From: CBDUMN01 sp965368335
GTDB taxonomy: Bacteria; Pseudomonadota; Alphaproteobacteria; Rhodospirillales; JAPHRK01
Length of the DNA: 12,383 bases
Assembly (NCBI GenBank): GCA_965368335.1
Contig: CBDUMN010000097.1
Location: 1 to 12,383, forward strand
Reading direction: 5' to 3'
Shown here piece by piece: positions 1 to 6,003 of this stretch (position 1 is its first letter; every line of letters begins with the position of its first letter). Both the position numbers and the translations under genes were made by a program. The notes below the pieces were generated by a model that was not told where the DNA came from, did no database searches, and saw only the letters and a list, made by a program, of their open reading frames with translations.

Positions 1-504
1 CTTTCCCTTCCACCCGGCCGCGACCACAAGGGCAAATATCGCGCAGGCTACGATGCCATTGGCCAAGCCCTACAATGGTCGGATGCTCCCATTTTGGATG
101 CTCGACGGGCCTACCTGCGTCTAGCTGCATTCGTGATCGTAGGCAATGTCGATTGCCACCTAAAAAACTGGAGTTTACTGGAAACTCCGGAAGGTTTCCG
201 GTTATCGCCCGCATACGATGTCTTAAATGGATATATCTACGGCGCCGAACAGTTCACGACCCGCTTTGGCCTGCAAATCGGTGATGATCGAGTGCAGTGG
301 GAGGAATATGATCGCGAACTCCTGTTGTCCCTGGCGGAACCCGTCGGCTTAGAACGCCGCGTGGCGGCAAAGCTCTTGGATACATTGCAAAAAAAAGAAA
401 AAGTTTTTTTTAAGCGTCTTGCCCAACCCTTAGGTTTGAATGAGAACCGAACATGGGACTACCGTAACAGCGTACGGACAGCTTGGGAGAGGATTTATGG
501 ATAA
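1..504 (+). CDS. hipA: HipA-like serine/threonine kinase toxin, 3' part (5' end outside the window)
   Basis: The frame is open from base 1 to the TAA at 502-504, giving about 167 residues of the C-terminal lobe of a HipA-family kinase. HipA toxins phosphorylate a cytosolic target (glutamyl-tRNA synthetase in E. coli) and are neutralised by a HipB partner. The kinase signature is intact: GNVDCHLKN holds the expected catalytic Asp (codon 151-153) and metal-binding Asn (166-168), as in the NxDxHxKN motif of the family. LSPAYDV supplies the second metal-binding Asp (217-219). No in-frame stop or break is visible, so the visible part looks functional. The gene overlaps the downstream antitoxin gene by 8 bases, so the two are almost certainly co-translated. 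An A/T homopolymer tract lies inside it at about 388-411. Family assignment is firm; the target is not known. Confidence 0.85.
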   Translation, partial: LSLPPGRDHKGKYRAGYDAIGQALQWSDAPILDARRAYLRLAAFVIVGNVDCHLKNWSLLETPEGFRLSPAYDVLNGYIYGAEQFTTRFGLQIGDDRVQWEEYDRELLLSLAEPVGLERRVAAKLLDTLQKKEKVFFKRLAQPLGLNENRTWDYRNSVRTAWERIYG

Positions 505-880
505 ACTACCAGCCCTGGCTGAATTGGGATACCTCGCAGCCGTACGGCGCAGGAAGGAGGGCCTGACGCAGAAAGCGCTTGCTGACTTAGCCGGTGTCGG
601 TCATGTGACCGTCGTGCGACTGGAGAAAGGCGAAGGGGCGCTCCGGCTGAAAAGCGCATGGATAATTTTGGAAACCCTGGGCCTCATCGCTAGTGGTGGG
701 GTAGTCTCCGTCGAAAAGGGTGGCCGCCAATACAATGCGGTTTACGGCGTGTCCGACGGCATCCTGTCGGTACGCACGAAAAAAGGAGAGAAAGCCACGC
801 AGGTTGGCGGTCAAGTCGGCAACGAAAAGGGCTTAGCACGCCTTCTTCTGCATGAATTGATCGATGAAGCAAAGGCTTAG
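497..880 (+). CDS. hipB: HipB-like XRE-family antitoxin with an extra C-terminal domain
   Basis: This 127-residue protein starts at ATG 497, inside the end of hipA. A GGGAGAGG Shine-Dalgarno lies five bases upstream, which decides against the longer in-frame start at 440. Residues about 8-60 form an XRE/Cro helix-turn-helix (LTQKALADLAGVGHVTVVRLEKG), as expected for HipB-type antitoxins that bind the operon operator and the HipA kinase. Residues about 75-127 are a separate part: a beta-rich stretch (QYNAVYGVSDGILSV, then ATQVGG) followed by a helix, LARLLLHELIDEA. This tail is not part of the canonical HipB fold and I cannot name it. The order kinase then antitoxin is the reverse of E. coli hipBA. 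A role in neutralisation and autoregulation is inferred from position and fold. Confidence 0.8.
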   Translation: MDKLPALAELGYLAAVRRRKEGLTQKALADLAGVGHVTVVRLEKGEGALRLKSAWIILETLGLIASGGVVSVEKGGRQYNAVYGVSDGILSVRTKKGEKATQVGGQVGNEKGLARLLLHELIDEAKA

Positions 881-899
881 TGGCTACTGCATCCGAAAC

Positions 900-917
900 C
901 TAGGGTCAGGACCCTAG
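900..917. repeat. Perfect palindrome between convergent hipB and mch
   Basis: CTAGGGTCAGGACCCTAG is an inverted repeat with 8-base arms and a 2-base centre; as RNA it would give a 7-bp stem with a CAGG loop. It is overlapped by a 7-base direct repeat, GAAACCT, at 895-901 and 917-923. There is no U-tract on either side, so it is a poor intrinsic terminator. It could be a copy of a dispersed palindromic repeat, a protein-binding site or a weak bidirectional terminator. Confidence 0.5.
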
Positions 918-963
918 AAACCTGCGAGGAACTCTCCCCTTCTCTAAATCTATTAGGCGGCGC

Positions 964-2019
964 TTACCCCTTGGGCACCAGCACCGTGTAGTCGAAGTCG
1001 AGTACGACGCTGGGGTCGTACTTGCCGTCTTCGCCTTTGAGTGGGAAATCGGCGCAGGGCTTGTCGGTGGTCGCGACGGTGCGCAGGCGCAAAGCGCCCA
1101 GGCCGTCGTTGCCCTCGACATCCATCTTGTCCAACACCTCCGACCAAGCGAAGACCGTTTTGTCGGCGAAGGTCGGGTTAGCGTGAGCGCCGCCGTTGAT
1201 GGCGACGATTTTGAAGGCGTTTTCCAGACCGTTAAACGACAGGGCGCGGGCTAAGGAAATGATGTGCCCGCCATAGATCAAGCGGCGGCCGAAGCGGTTT
1301 CCTTGAGCAGCCAACTGATCGAAGTGAACCTTGGCGGTGTTCTGGTAGAGCCGGGTCGCCATCTGGTGCTCGGCTTCTTCGATGGTCATGCCGTCCACAT
1401 GGTCGATCTTTTCACCCACCTCATAGTCGCCCCAGGTGTGCTGGGCGCCCGCCAAATCGAAATTGTAGCCGCTCATGTCCAGCCCTTGCGGGATAAACAG
1501 GCTATCGGCGTCAACCGCCTTGGGCAGATCGGGCACGGAGGCTTCAGGCGTCGGGGCGTCCAGGTCGTTCTTCTTGACCATCACCCAACGGCAATAGTCG
1601 AGCACCACGTCGTCATGCTGGTTGGCGCCGACAGAATTGACATAGACCACGCCGGTCTTGCCGTTGGAGTTTTCCTTCAGCCCAATGACCTTGGAAGTGG
1701 TGCTCACCGTATCGCCCGGATAGACCGGCACGCCGAAACGGCCCGCCGCATAGCCCAGGTTGGCGACCGCATTCAAAGAAACATCGGGAACCGTCTTGCC
1801 GAACACCATGTGGAAAACCAGCATGTCGTCGATGGGCGCGGCCTCAAAGCCGATGTCCATGGCGAAGGTATCGGCCGACTGGACGGCGAAACGCGGACCG
1901 TAAAGCGCGGTATAGAGCGCCACGTCGCCTTCGGTAATGGTCCGCGGCGTGGCATGGAAAATTTCCTGGCCCAGTTCGAAGTCTTCGAAGAAGTTGCCGG
2001 GGTTGGTCTTGGTGGTCAT
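964..2019 (-). CDS. mch: Mesaconyl-CoA hydratase (beta-methylmalyl-CoA dehydratase)
   Basis: This 351-residue protein has two MaoC-like hot-dog domains, roughly residues 8-150 and 195-345. It closely resembles, from memory, the Rhodobacter sphaeroides Mch sequence: NPGNFFEDFELGQ at the start, then ITEGDVALYTALYG and VIGLKENSNGKTGVVYV. Mch interconverts (2R,3S)-beta-methylmalyl-CoA and mesaconyl-CoA in the ethylmalonyl-CoA pathway, used for acetyl-CoA assimilation without isocitrate lyase. The second domain carries the hydratase-type motif NTAKVHFD with Asn227 and His232, followed by the GRRLIYGGH turn. Start ATG at 2017-2019 and stop TAA at 964-966. It follows the CitE-family gene after only 6 bases, so the two are one operon and probably translationally coupled. 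Length matches the family. Confidence 0.9.
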   Translation of the reverse strand: MTTKTNPGNFFEDFELGQEIFHATPRTITEGDVALYTALYGPRFAVQSADTFAMDIGFEAAPIDDMLVFHMVFGKTVPDVSLNAVANLGYAAGRFGVPVYPGDTVSTTSKVIGLKENSNGKTGVVYVNSVGANQHDDVVLDYCRWVMVKKNDLDAPTPEASVPDLPKAVDADSLFIPQGLDMSGYNFDLAGAQHTWGDYEVGEKIDHVDGMTIEEAEHQMATRLYQNTAKVHFDQLAAQGNRFGRRLIYGGHIISLARALSFNGLENAFKIVAINGGAHANPTFADKTVFAWSEVLDKMDVEGNDGLGALRLRTVATTDKPCADFPLKGEDGKYDPSVVLDFDYTVLVPKG

Positions 2020-2025
2020 AGCCGC

Positions 2026-2901
2026 TTACCCCTTCATCTCGTCGATAGCGTCGGCAAGAGCAATCAAGCGCTTGGCGTTTTCCACATGGAGATTTTCGAT
2101 CAGCTTGCCATCGACCAGCACGACGCCTTTGCCTTCCTTTTCCGCTTCGGCATGGGCCTCGATGATCTTGCGCGACCAGGCGACGGCTTCCTCATTGGGC
2201 GCAAACGTCTCGTTGGCGGCGTCGATCTGTTTCGGGTGAATCAAGGTCTTGCCATCAAAGCCCAGTTCCAGACCCTGCTGACAATGGGCCGCATAACCTT
2301 CGGCGTCGTTGAGGTCGAGATAGACGCCATCGACAATAGCGATCCCGGCGGCGCGGGCGGCCAGAATGCAAAGGTTGAGCGAGGCGATCATCGGCAGCCG
2401 CATCGGCGTATGGGCGCAGTGCAGGTCCTTGGCCAGATCGGAAGTTCCCATGACGAACCCACCGAGACGCGGCGTGGCGTCGGCGATTTCCTCGGCGCGC
2501 AACATGCCGCGCGGAGTTTCCATCATGCACCAAATGCTCATTTCGGCCGGTGCGCCGGAGGCGTCCATAATCGCTTCCACCTGACGAACCATGTCCGCAC
2601 TTTCCACTTTCGGGATCAGGATGGCGTCGGCGCCCGACTTGGCGGCGGCGGCCACGTCCGCATAGCCCCAGGGGGTGTTCAGGCCATTGACCCGAATAAG
2701 GATTTCCCGCTTACCGTAGCCGCCTTCGGACGCGGCGGCGCAAACCTGCTGACGCGCGGTTTCCTTGGCGTCGGGAGAAACGGCGTCCTCCAGATCGAGA
2801 ATCAAGGCGTCGGCGGCAAGTCCCTTGGCCTTTTCCAGAGCGCGGGCGTTGGAGCCGGGCATGTAAAGTACGCTGCGGCGGGGCCGGGCGGTCTGCGGCA
2901 T
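2026..2901 (-). CDS. CitE-family (S)-malyl-CoA thioesterase / beta-methylmalyl-CoA lyase
   Basis: This is a 291-residue HpcH/HpaI (CitE-like) TIM-barrel protein. The start is ATG 2899-2901, with AGGAG eight bases upstream; an in-frame ATG at 2958 adds 19 residues with no family resemblance. Visible active-site features are RRSVLYMPG near the N-terminus, LDLEDAV (Asp36, Glu38, Asp39), IRVNG with substrate Arg70, and the metal ligands Glu128 (METPRGM) and Asp155 (MGTSDL). GKTLIHPKQI is the CoA-side motif. Two close activities exist: Mcl1, which cleaves malyl-CoA and beta-methylmalyl-CoA, and the shorter Mcl2, which hydrolyses (S)-malyl-CoA to malate. The length and the RRSVLYMPG and GVVLVDGKLIENLHV stretches look nearer to Mcl2, but I cannot separate them without alignment. 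Either role fits its operon partner mch. Confidence 0.82.
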   Translation of the reverse strand: MPQTARPRRSVLYMPGSNARALEKAKGLAADALILDLEDAVSPDAKETARQQVCAAASEGGYGKREILIRVNGLNTPWGYADVAAAAKSGADAILIPKVESADMVRQVEAIMDASGAPAEMSIWCMMETPRGMLRAEEIADATPRLGGFVMGTSDLAKDLHCAHTPMRLPMIASLNLCILAARAAGIAIVDGVYLDLNDAEGYAAHCQQGLELGFDGKTLIHPKQIDAANETFAPNEEAVAWSRKIIEAHAEAEKEGKGVVLVDGKLIENLHVENAKRLIALADAIDEMKG

Positions 2902-2939
2902 GGTGAGATCTCCTAAAAAGTTACTATCCCCTGTCTTCC

Positions 2940-2957
2940 TGGCAGGAAGCCCTGCCA
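2940..2957. promoter_or_regulatory. Inverted repeat overlapping the pdxY -35 region
   Basis: TGGCAGGAAGCCCTGCCA is a perfect 7-bp inverted repeat with a 4-base centre. It lies between the divergent CitE-family gene and pdxY, and its right arm contains the -35 hexamer CTGCCA proposed for pdxY. That position would suit a repressor or activator site. It could also be chance or a small hairpin in the 5' region. The binding protein is unknown. Confidence 0.35.
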
Positions 2958-2980
2958 ATAAATTCGCGGCAGACTATAAT
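2952..2980 (+). promoter_or_regulatory. Sigma-70-type promoter for pdxY
   Basis: A perfect -10 hexamer TATAAT lies at 2975-2980, with CTGCCA (4 of 6 matches to TTGACA) at 2952-2957 and a 17-base spacer. The predicted start near 2987 gives a leader of about 40 bases to the proposed CTG start at 3028. The strength of the -10 makes this credible; the -35 is weaker. Confidence 0.55.
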
Positions 2981-3027
2981 CGGTGAAAATGCTATGGCAA
3001 GCTTGCTGTGGGTGAAAGGGGGCGATC

Positions 3028-3879
3028 CTGTCTATTCTATCTATCCAATCGGCCGTCGCTTACGGCCATGTGGGCAACTCGGCGGCGGTTTTTCCGCTTC
3101 AACGCCTGGGGTTCGAGGTCTGGCCGGTCAATACGGTGATGTTCAGCAACCACGCGGGTTATAAAACCTGTCGCGGCCCAGCCATGGAGGCCGCCGACAT
3201 CACGGAGGTCGTCATCGGTCTCGAAGAGCTTGGACAGTTGAAAAACTGCCGGGCGGTCTTGAGCGGATATCTCGGCGTAGAGGAAAACGGAACGGCTATC
3301 GCCGATGCGGTGGAAAGAGCCAAGCGGGCCAATCCCGGCGCTCTTTACTGCTGCGATCCGGTCATCGGCGATACGCGTGAGGGCGTCTACGTGGGTGAGG
3401 GCATTGCCGATTTTATCCGCGACCGTCTGGTCCCGATGGCCGATATTCTCACCCCCAACCGGTTCGAACTGGAACAACTAACCGGGCAAAAGGCCGAAAC
3501 CGACGCCGAATTGATCGAAAGCGCCCACTGCCTGATCGATAAAGGCGTCGAGTTGGTCGCCGTCACCTCGCTACCCGTTGAGAGCGACAGCCCCGAAATC
3601 GCCAACCTCATCGTCACCCGGGAAGCAACCTGGCGGGTGACGACCCCACGGGTTGCGCTAAAGGCCAAGGGCACCGGCGATCTGTTCGCCGCCCTGCTGC
3701 TCGGCCATGCACTCGGCGGCCTGCCCGCCCCTCAGGCCTTGAGCCGAACCTGTGGCGCTCTTTTCCATATCATCGATGAAACATCGAAAGCAGGCTCGGA
3801 GGAGTTGTTGCTGATTGGATCACAAGAAGCCATAAGCAGTAATCTAGAACCTTTTCCAGCCACGCAAAAAACTAAATAA
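3028..3879 (+). CDS. pdxY: Pyridoxal kinase PdxY (apparent CTG start)
   Basis: PdxY phosphorylates pyridoxal to pyridoxal 5'-phosphate with ATP in the vitamin B6 salvage pathway, in the cytosol. This ribokinase-fold protein shows YGHVGNSAAVFPLQRLG at the N-terminus, CDPVIGDTREGVYV, LTPNRFELEQLTG, and the anion-hole/catalytic motif GTGD with Asp218. The first GTG in frame (3070) lies inside the conserved YGHVGNS motif, so it cannot be the true start. Upstream the frame has no ATG, GTG or TTG before a TGA at 3013-3015. CTG at 3028 follows AAAGGGGG by five bases and yields M-SILSIQSAVAYGHVG, the usual PdxY N-terminus, giving 283 residues against 287 for E. coli PdxY. A small frameshift or base error upstream is the alternative. 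Function is firm; the start is inferred. Confidence 0.85.
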   Translation: MSILSIQSAVAYGHVGNSAAVFPLQRLGFEVWPVNTVMFSNHAGYKTCRGPAMEAADITEVVIGLEELGQLKNCRAVLSGYLGVEENGTAIADAVERAKRANPGALYCCDPVIGDTREGVYVGEGIADFIRDRLVPMADILTPNRFELEQLTGQKAETDAELIESAHCLIDKGVELVAVTSLPVESDSPEIANLIVTREATWRVTTPRVALKAKGTGDLFAALLLGHALGGLPAPQALSRTCGALFHIIDETSKAGSEELLLIGSQEAISSNLEPFPATQKTK

Positions 3880-3890
3880 CAAAGTTTTTT
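3866..3890 (+). terminator. Weak intrinsic terminator candidate at the end of pdxY
   Basis: AAAAAACT at 3866-3873 pairs with AGTTTTTT at 3883-3890, an 8-bp stem with a 9-base loop that overlaps the pdxY stop codon and ends in six T. The stem is almost all A-U, so it would be weak. Confidence 0.35.
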
Positions 3891-3997
3891 CAATAACTTA
3901 TGCCTACATATTCAATTTCACTGATTGTTAAGCGACCCTTGCGACACTAAATAGAGTCGAAAAGCGCCGTTCTATGGCTTGAACAAGAGGGAAACCA

Positions 3998-4507
3998 ATG
4001 CAAGGGCTCAACCTGGAAGAGGTTGATTTCCTCGTTATCGAGGATAACGCTTTCATGCGGTCACTCATTAAGACGGTCCTGCGCACCCTGCGAGTCGGCA
4101 CCATCAAAGAAGCCGTCGATGGGGCGGATGCGCTCAAGCTGATGCAATCCGGCTTTTCACCCGACATTATCCTGCTCGACTGGGAAATGCCCGCACTCGA
4201 CGGCATCGAATTCACAAAAATTTTGCGTAGCGCTTCGGACAGTCAAAACCAATTCGCCCCGGTTATCATGGTGAGTTCTTATTCAGACCTCAACCACGTC
4301 ATGCAGGCGCGCGATTCAGGGGTTAACGAGTTCCTCGCCAAGCCGGTTTCCGCCAAGGAGCTTTACCGTCGTATTTACGAGGTCATTTCCCATCCCCGCA
4401 GCTTCGTCAAAGCCAAGAGCTACACAGGGCCTTGCCGACGCCGCAAGTTCATCAACGAACTCCCCTATGAAGACCGTCGACAGCACGATAATCATCAGCC
4501 GGAATAA
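3998..4507 (+). CDS. CheY-like single-domain response regulator, first of a tandem pair
   Basis: This 169-residue protein is a receiver domain (residues about 8-130) with a basic tail and no DNA-binding or enzymatic output. The phosphorylation machinery is complete: acidic pair Glu15-Asp16, phospho-acceptor Asp61 (LLDWEMP), the Ser93-Ser94 switch position and Lys115 (AKPVS). The tail FVKAKSYTGPCRRRK carries a GPxRRR motif also found in the next gene. ATG 3998 is preceded by GAGGG at seven bases. The protein aligns without gaps to its neighbour over at least the first 117 residues, so this is a tandem duplication that has diverged. Role is presumably phosphorelay or flagellar/chemotaxis-type signalling, but no kinase is adjacent to identify the pathway. 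Compared with its partner the C-terminus is shorter and lacks the second GPxRR copy. Confidence 0.85.
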   Translation: MQGLNLEEVDFLVIEDNAFMRSLIKTVLRTLRVGTIKEAVDGADALKLMQSGFSPDIILLDWEMPALDGIEFTKILRSASDSQNQFAPVIMVSSYSDLNHVMQARDSGVNEFLAKPVSAKELYRRIYEVISHPRSFVKAKSYTGPCRRRKFINELPYEDRRQHDNHQPE

Positions 4508-4633
4508 TCTTTACCGTTTGTTCGAGGCCAATGATCTGGTAGGAATTCATCGGGGGGCTTCACAGCATCCTTTTGCCGCCGCACCGCCTTTGGGAATGGC
4601 GCATCGGCGCAGGATACTTGGTAGGGTTTGAAA

Positions 4634-5176
4634 ATGAGCGGCTTAAAGCTTGATAACGTCAGTTTCATGGTTGTCGACGACAACCCGTTCATGCGTACGC
4701 TCGTCAAAAACATTCTCACCGCTCTGCACGTCTCGACAATCAGCGAAGCCGAAGACGGCGTCGACGCCTTCAAGCTGATTAAATCCGGCGTCAGCCCCGA
4801 CATCATCATTTTGGACTGGAATATGCCGACGCTCGACGGCATCGACTTTATCCGTCTGGTCAGAACCGGCGAGGACAGCCCCAACCCTTATGTGCCAATC
4901 ATCATGATGACGGCCCATTCGGAATACGACAAAGTCATCGCGGCGCGGGATTCCGGCGTCACCGAAATCCTCGTCAAACCCCTATCGGCAAAATCCCTGT
5001 TTTCACGGGTTGCTTCAATCATTCAAAAACCGCGGCCGTTCATCAAATCGAAAACCTACTTCGGTCCCGACCGGCGTCGTGTATCCATCCCCAACTATCC
5101 AGGGCCCGAGCGCCGCAAAGCAACCCCGATGCTGTCCGAAGATACGGACGATATGATCCCTCTCGATCATATGTAA
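4634..5176 (+). CDS. CheY-like single-domain response regulator, second of a tandem pair
   Basis: This 180-residue paralogue of the preceding gene has acidic pair Asp15-Asp16, phospho-acceptor Asp61 (ILDWNMP), Thr93 and Lys115 (VKPLS), so it should be phosphorylatable. ATG 4634 was chosen over the TTG at 4628 because it gives gap-free alignment with the first receiver from residue 1; GTAGGG lies about seven bases upstream. The tail holds two related motifs, TYFGPDRRR and YPGPERRK, followed by an acidic end (SEDTDDMIPLDH). No output domain is present, so it probably acts by protein contact or as a phosphate sink. The 126 bases between the two genes contain no other reading frame that I can support. 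Confidence 0.85.
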   Translation: MSGLKLDNVSFMVVDDNPFMRTLVKNILTALHVSTISEAEDGVDAFKLIKSGVSPDIIILDWNMPTLDGIDFIRLVRTGEDSPNPYVPIIMMTAHSEYDKVIAARDSGVTEILVKPLSAKSLFSRVASIIQKPRPFIKSKTYFGPDRRRVSIPNYPGPERRKATPMLSEDTDDMIPLDHM

Positions 5177-5202
5177 AAGACGAACGTACGCCGAATGAGC
5201 AT

Positions 5203-5808
5203 CTATTCCGACCGAGCCGCCGCAAAAAACCGACGAACTTGCTTCTGTAATTCTATTGGAAAGTGATTGCGGTAGGTTTCATAGGTTTCTTCACCGTACA
5301 TCTTAGTCAGGGTCGTTTGGGAGATAATGAAATATTCGACCCCTCCCAACACCTGATAGATGAAGGTGAAGAGGGCGGGGGCGGGCACGTCCTTTAGAGT
5401 GGGCACCCGCCGAACGATTGAGACAAGGCCGTTGAGAAACGGCACCAAATACCAGCTATTCGCCTCATTGGCCCTGGATTGATTGTCAATCATCTCACGA
5501 ACCAGCAGATGAGTATCCTCGGGGTTCTCAATCGCCGCGTGATAGAGGCTCAGAACGATATTCTCAAATTGCTGCTCAGGTTCGGCATCCTTGGCCTCGG
5601 CCATGCGAACATACCGCAGTAGTTTCTCGGAAATTTGCGCGAGGACTTGCGCGTAAAGATCTTCCTTACGCTTGAAATGATAGAGCAGCGCCTGTTTGCT
5701 GATTTTCAGCTCTGCTGCAATATCGGCAATACTTGCGCCATAGAAACCCTTGGCGGCGAATTGCCGTTTTGCCGTCGCCAGCAGTTTATCCTTGGTCTTT
5801 TCGCTCAT
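5203..5808 (-). CDS. TetR/AcrR-family transcriptional regulator
   Basis: This 201-residue protein has a typical TetR helix-turn-helix at residues about 5-50 (FAAKGFYGASIADIAAELKISKQALLYHFKRKEDLY), followed by an all-helical ligand-binding and dimerisation domain. It is divergent from the crotonase gene, and the shared region contains two copies of a palindromic site placed on the crotonase promoter. It is therefore most likely a repressor of that gene, released by an acyl-CoA or related ligand; the ligand is inference. The start ATG at 5806-5808 has only a weak Shine-Dalgarno. The gene is convergent with the second receiver gene, with 26 bases between their stops. Confidence 0.85.
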   Translation of the reverse strand: MSEKTKDKLLATAKRQFAAKGFYGASIADIAAELKISKQALLYHFKRKEDLYAQVLAQISEKLLRYVRMAEAKDAEPEQQFENIVLSLYHAAIENPEDTHLLVREMIDNQSRANEANSWYLVPFLNGLVSIVRRVPTLKDVPAPALFTFIYQVLGGVEYFIISQTTLTKMYGEETYETYRNHFPIELQKQVRRFFAAARSE

Positions 5809-5924
5809 TCGCCAATCTTATCCAAAATACCCTTCGGTAAGAAGCAATATGTTCTTTACCTCCAAGAACCACGATCAGAACTTCTTTTAATGACAATGCA
5901 CTAACCGATAACACCCAATCCCTC

Positions 5925-5954
5925 TTGACACTTACCAATCGGTAAGTGAATAAT
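5925..5954 (+). promoter_or_regulatory. Promoter of the crotonase gene
   Basis: A consensus -35 TTGACA at 5925-5930 and AATAAT (5 of 6 matches to TATAAT) at 5949-5954 are separated by 18 bases. Operator 1 fills the spacer exactly, and operator 2 covers the expected start site near 5961. This is the arrangement of a strong promoter held off by a repressor. Confidence 0.7.
5929..5948. promoter_or_regulatory. TetR-type operator 1
   Basis: CACTTACCAATCGGTAAGTG has 8-base arms around a 4-base centre (AATC). It lies between the -35 and -10 of the crotonase promoter. It is the probable binding site of the divergent TetR protein. Confidence 0.75.
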
Positions 5955-5957
5955 TTA

Positions 5958-5973
5958 CTTACCGATTGGTAAG
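5958..5973. promoter_or_regulatory. TetR-type operator 2 (mirror image of operator 1)
   Basis: CTTACCGATTGGTAAG has 6-base arms. It is the exact reverse complement of the 16-base core of operator 1 (5931-5946). The centres are 27 bp apart. It covers the predicted transcription start of the crotonase gene. Confidence 0.75.
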
Positions 5974-6003
5974 CGACTATGATTTAGTGACAAGGAGGCC
6001 TCT

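Noticed and set aside
94..96. TTG as start of the HipA-like protein
   Set aside because: The frame is open to base 1 and the kinase needs its N-lobe upstream; the gene is simply cut by the window.
1264..2916. A 550-codon plus-strand open frame
   Set aside because: It lies wholly opposite mch and the CitE-family gene, both of which carry clear family motifs. Its protein is of low sense with many His/Gly/Val runs typical of an antisense shadow in GC-rich DNA.
3070..3072. GTG as start of pdxY
   Set aside because: It falls inside the conserved YGHVGNS motif, so starting there would remove the substrate-binding N-terminal strand.
3925..3953. Promoter TTGTTA-17-TAAATA before the first receiver gene
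   Set aside because: The -35 matches 4 of 6 and the -10 only 3 of 6 positions, too weak to call.
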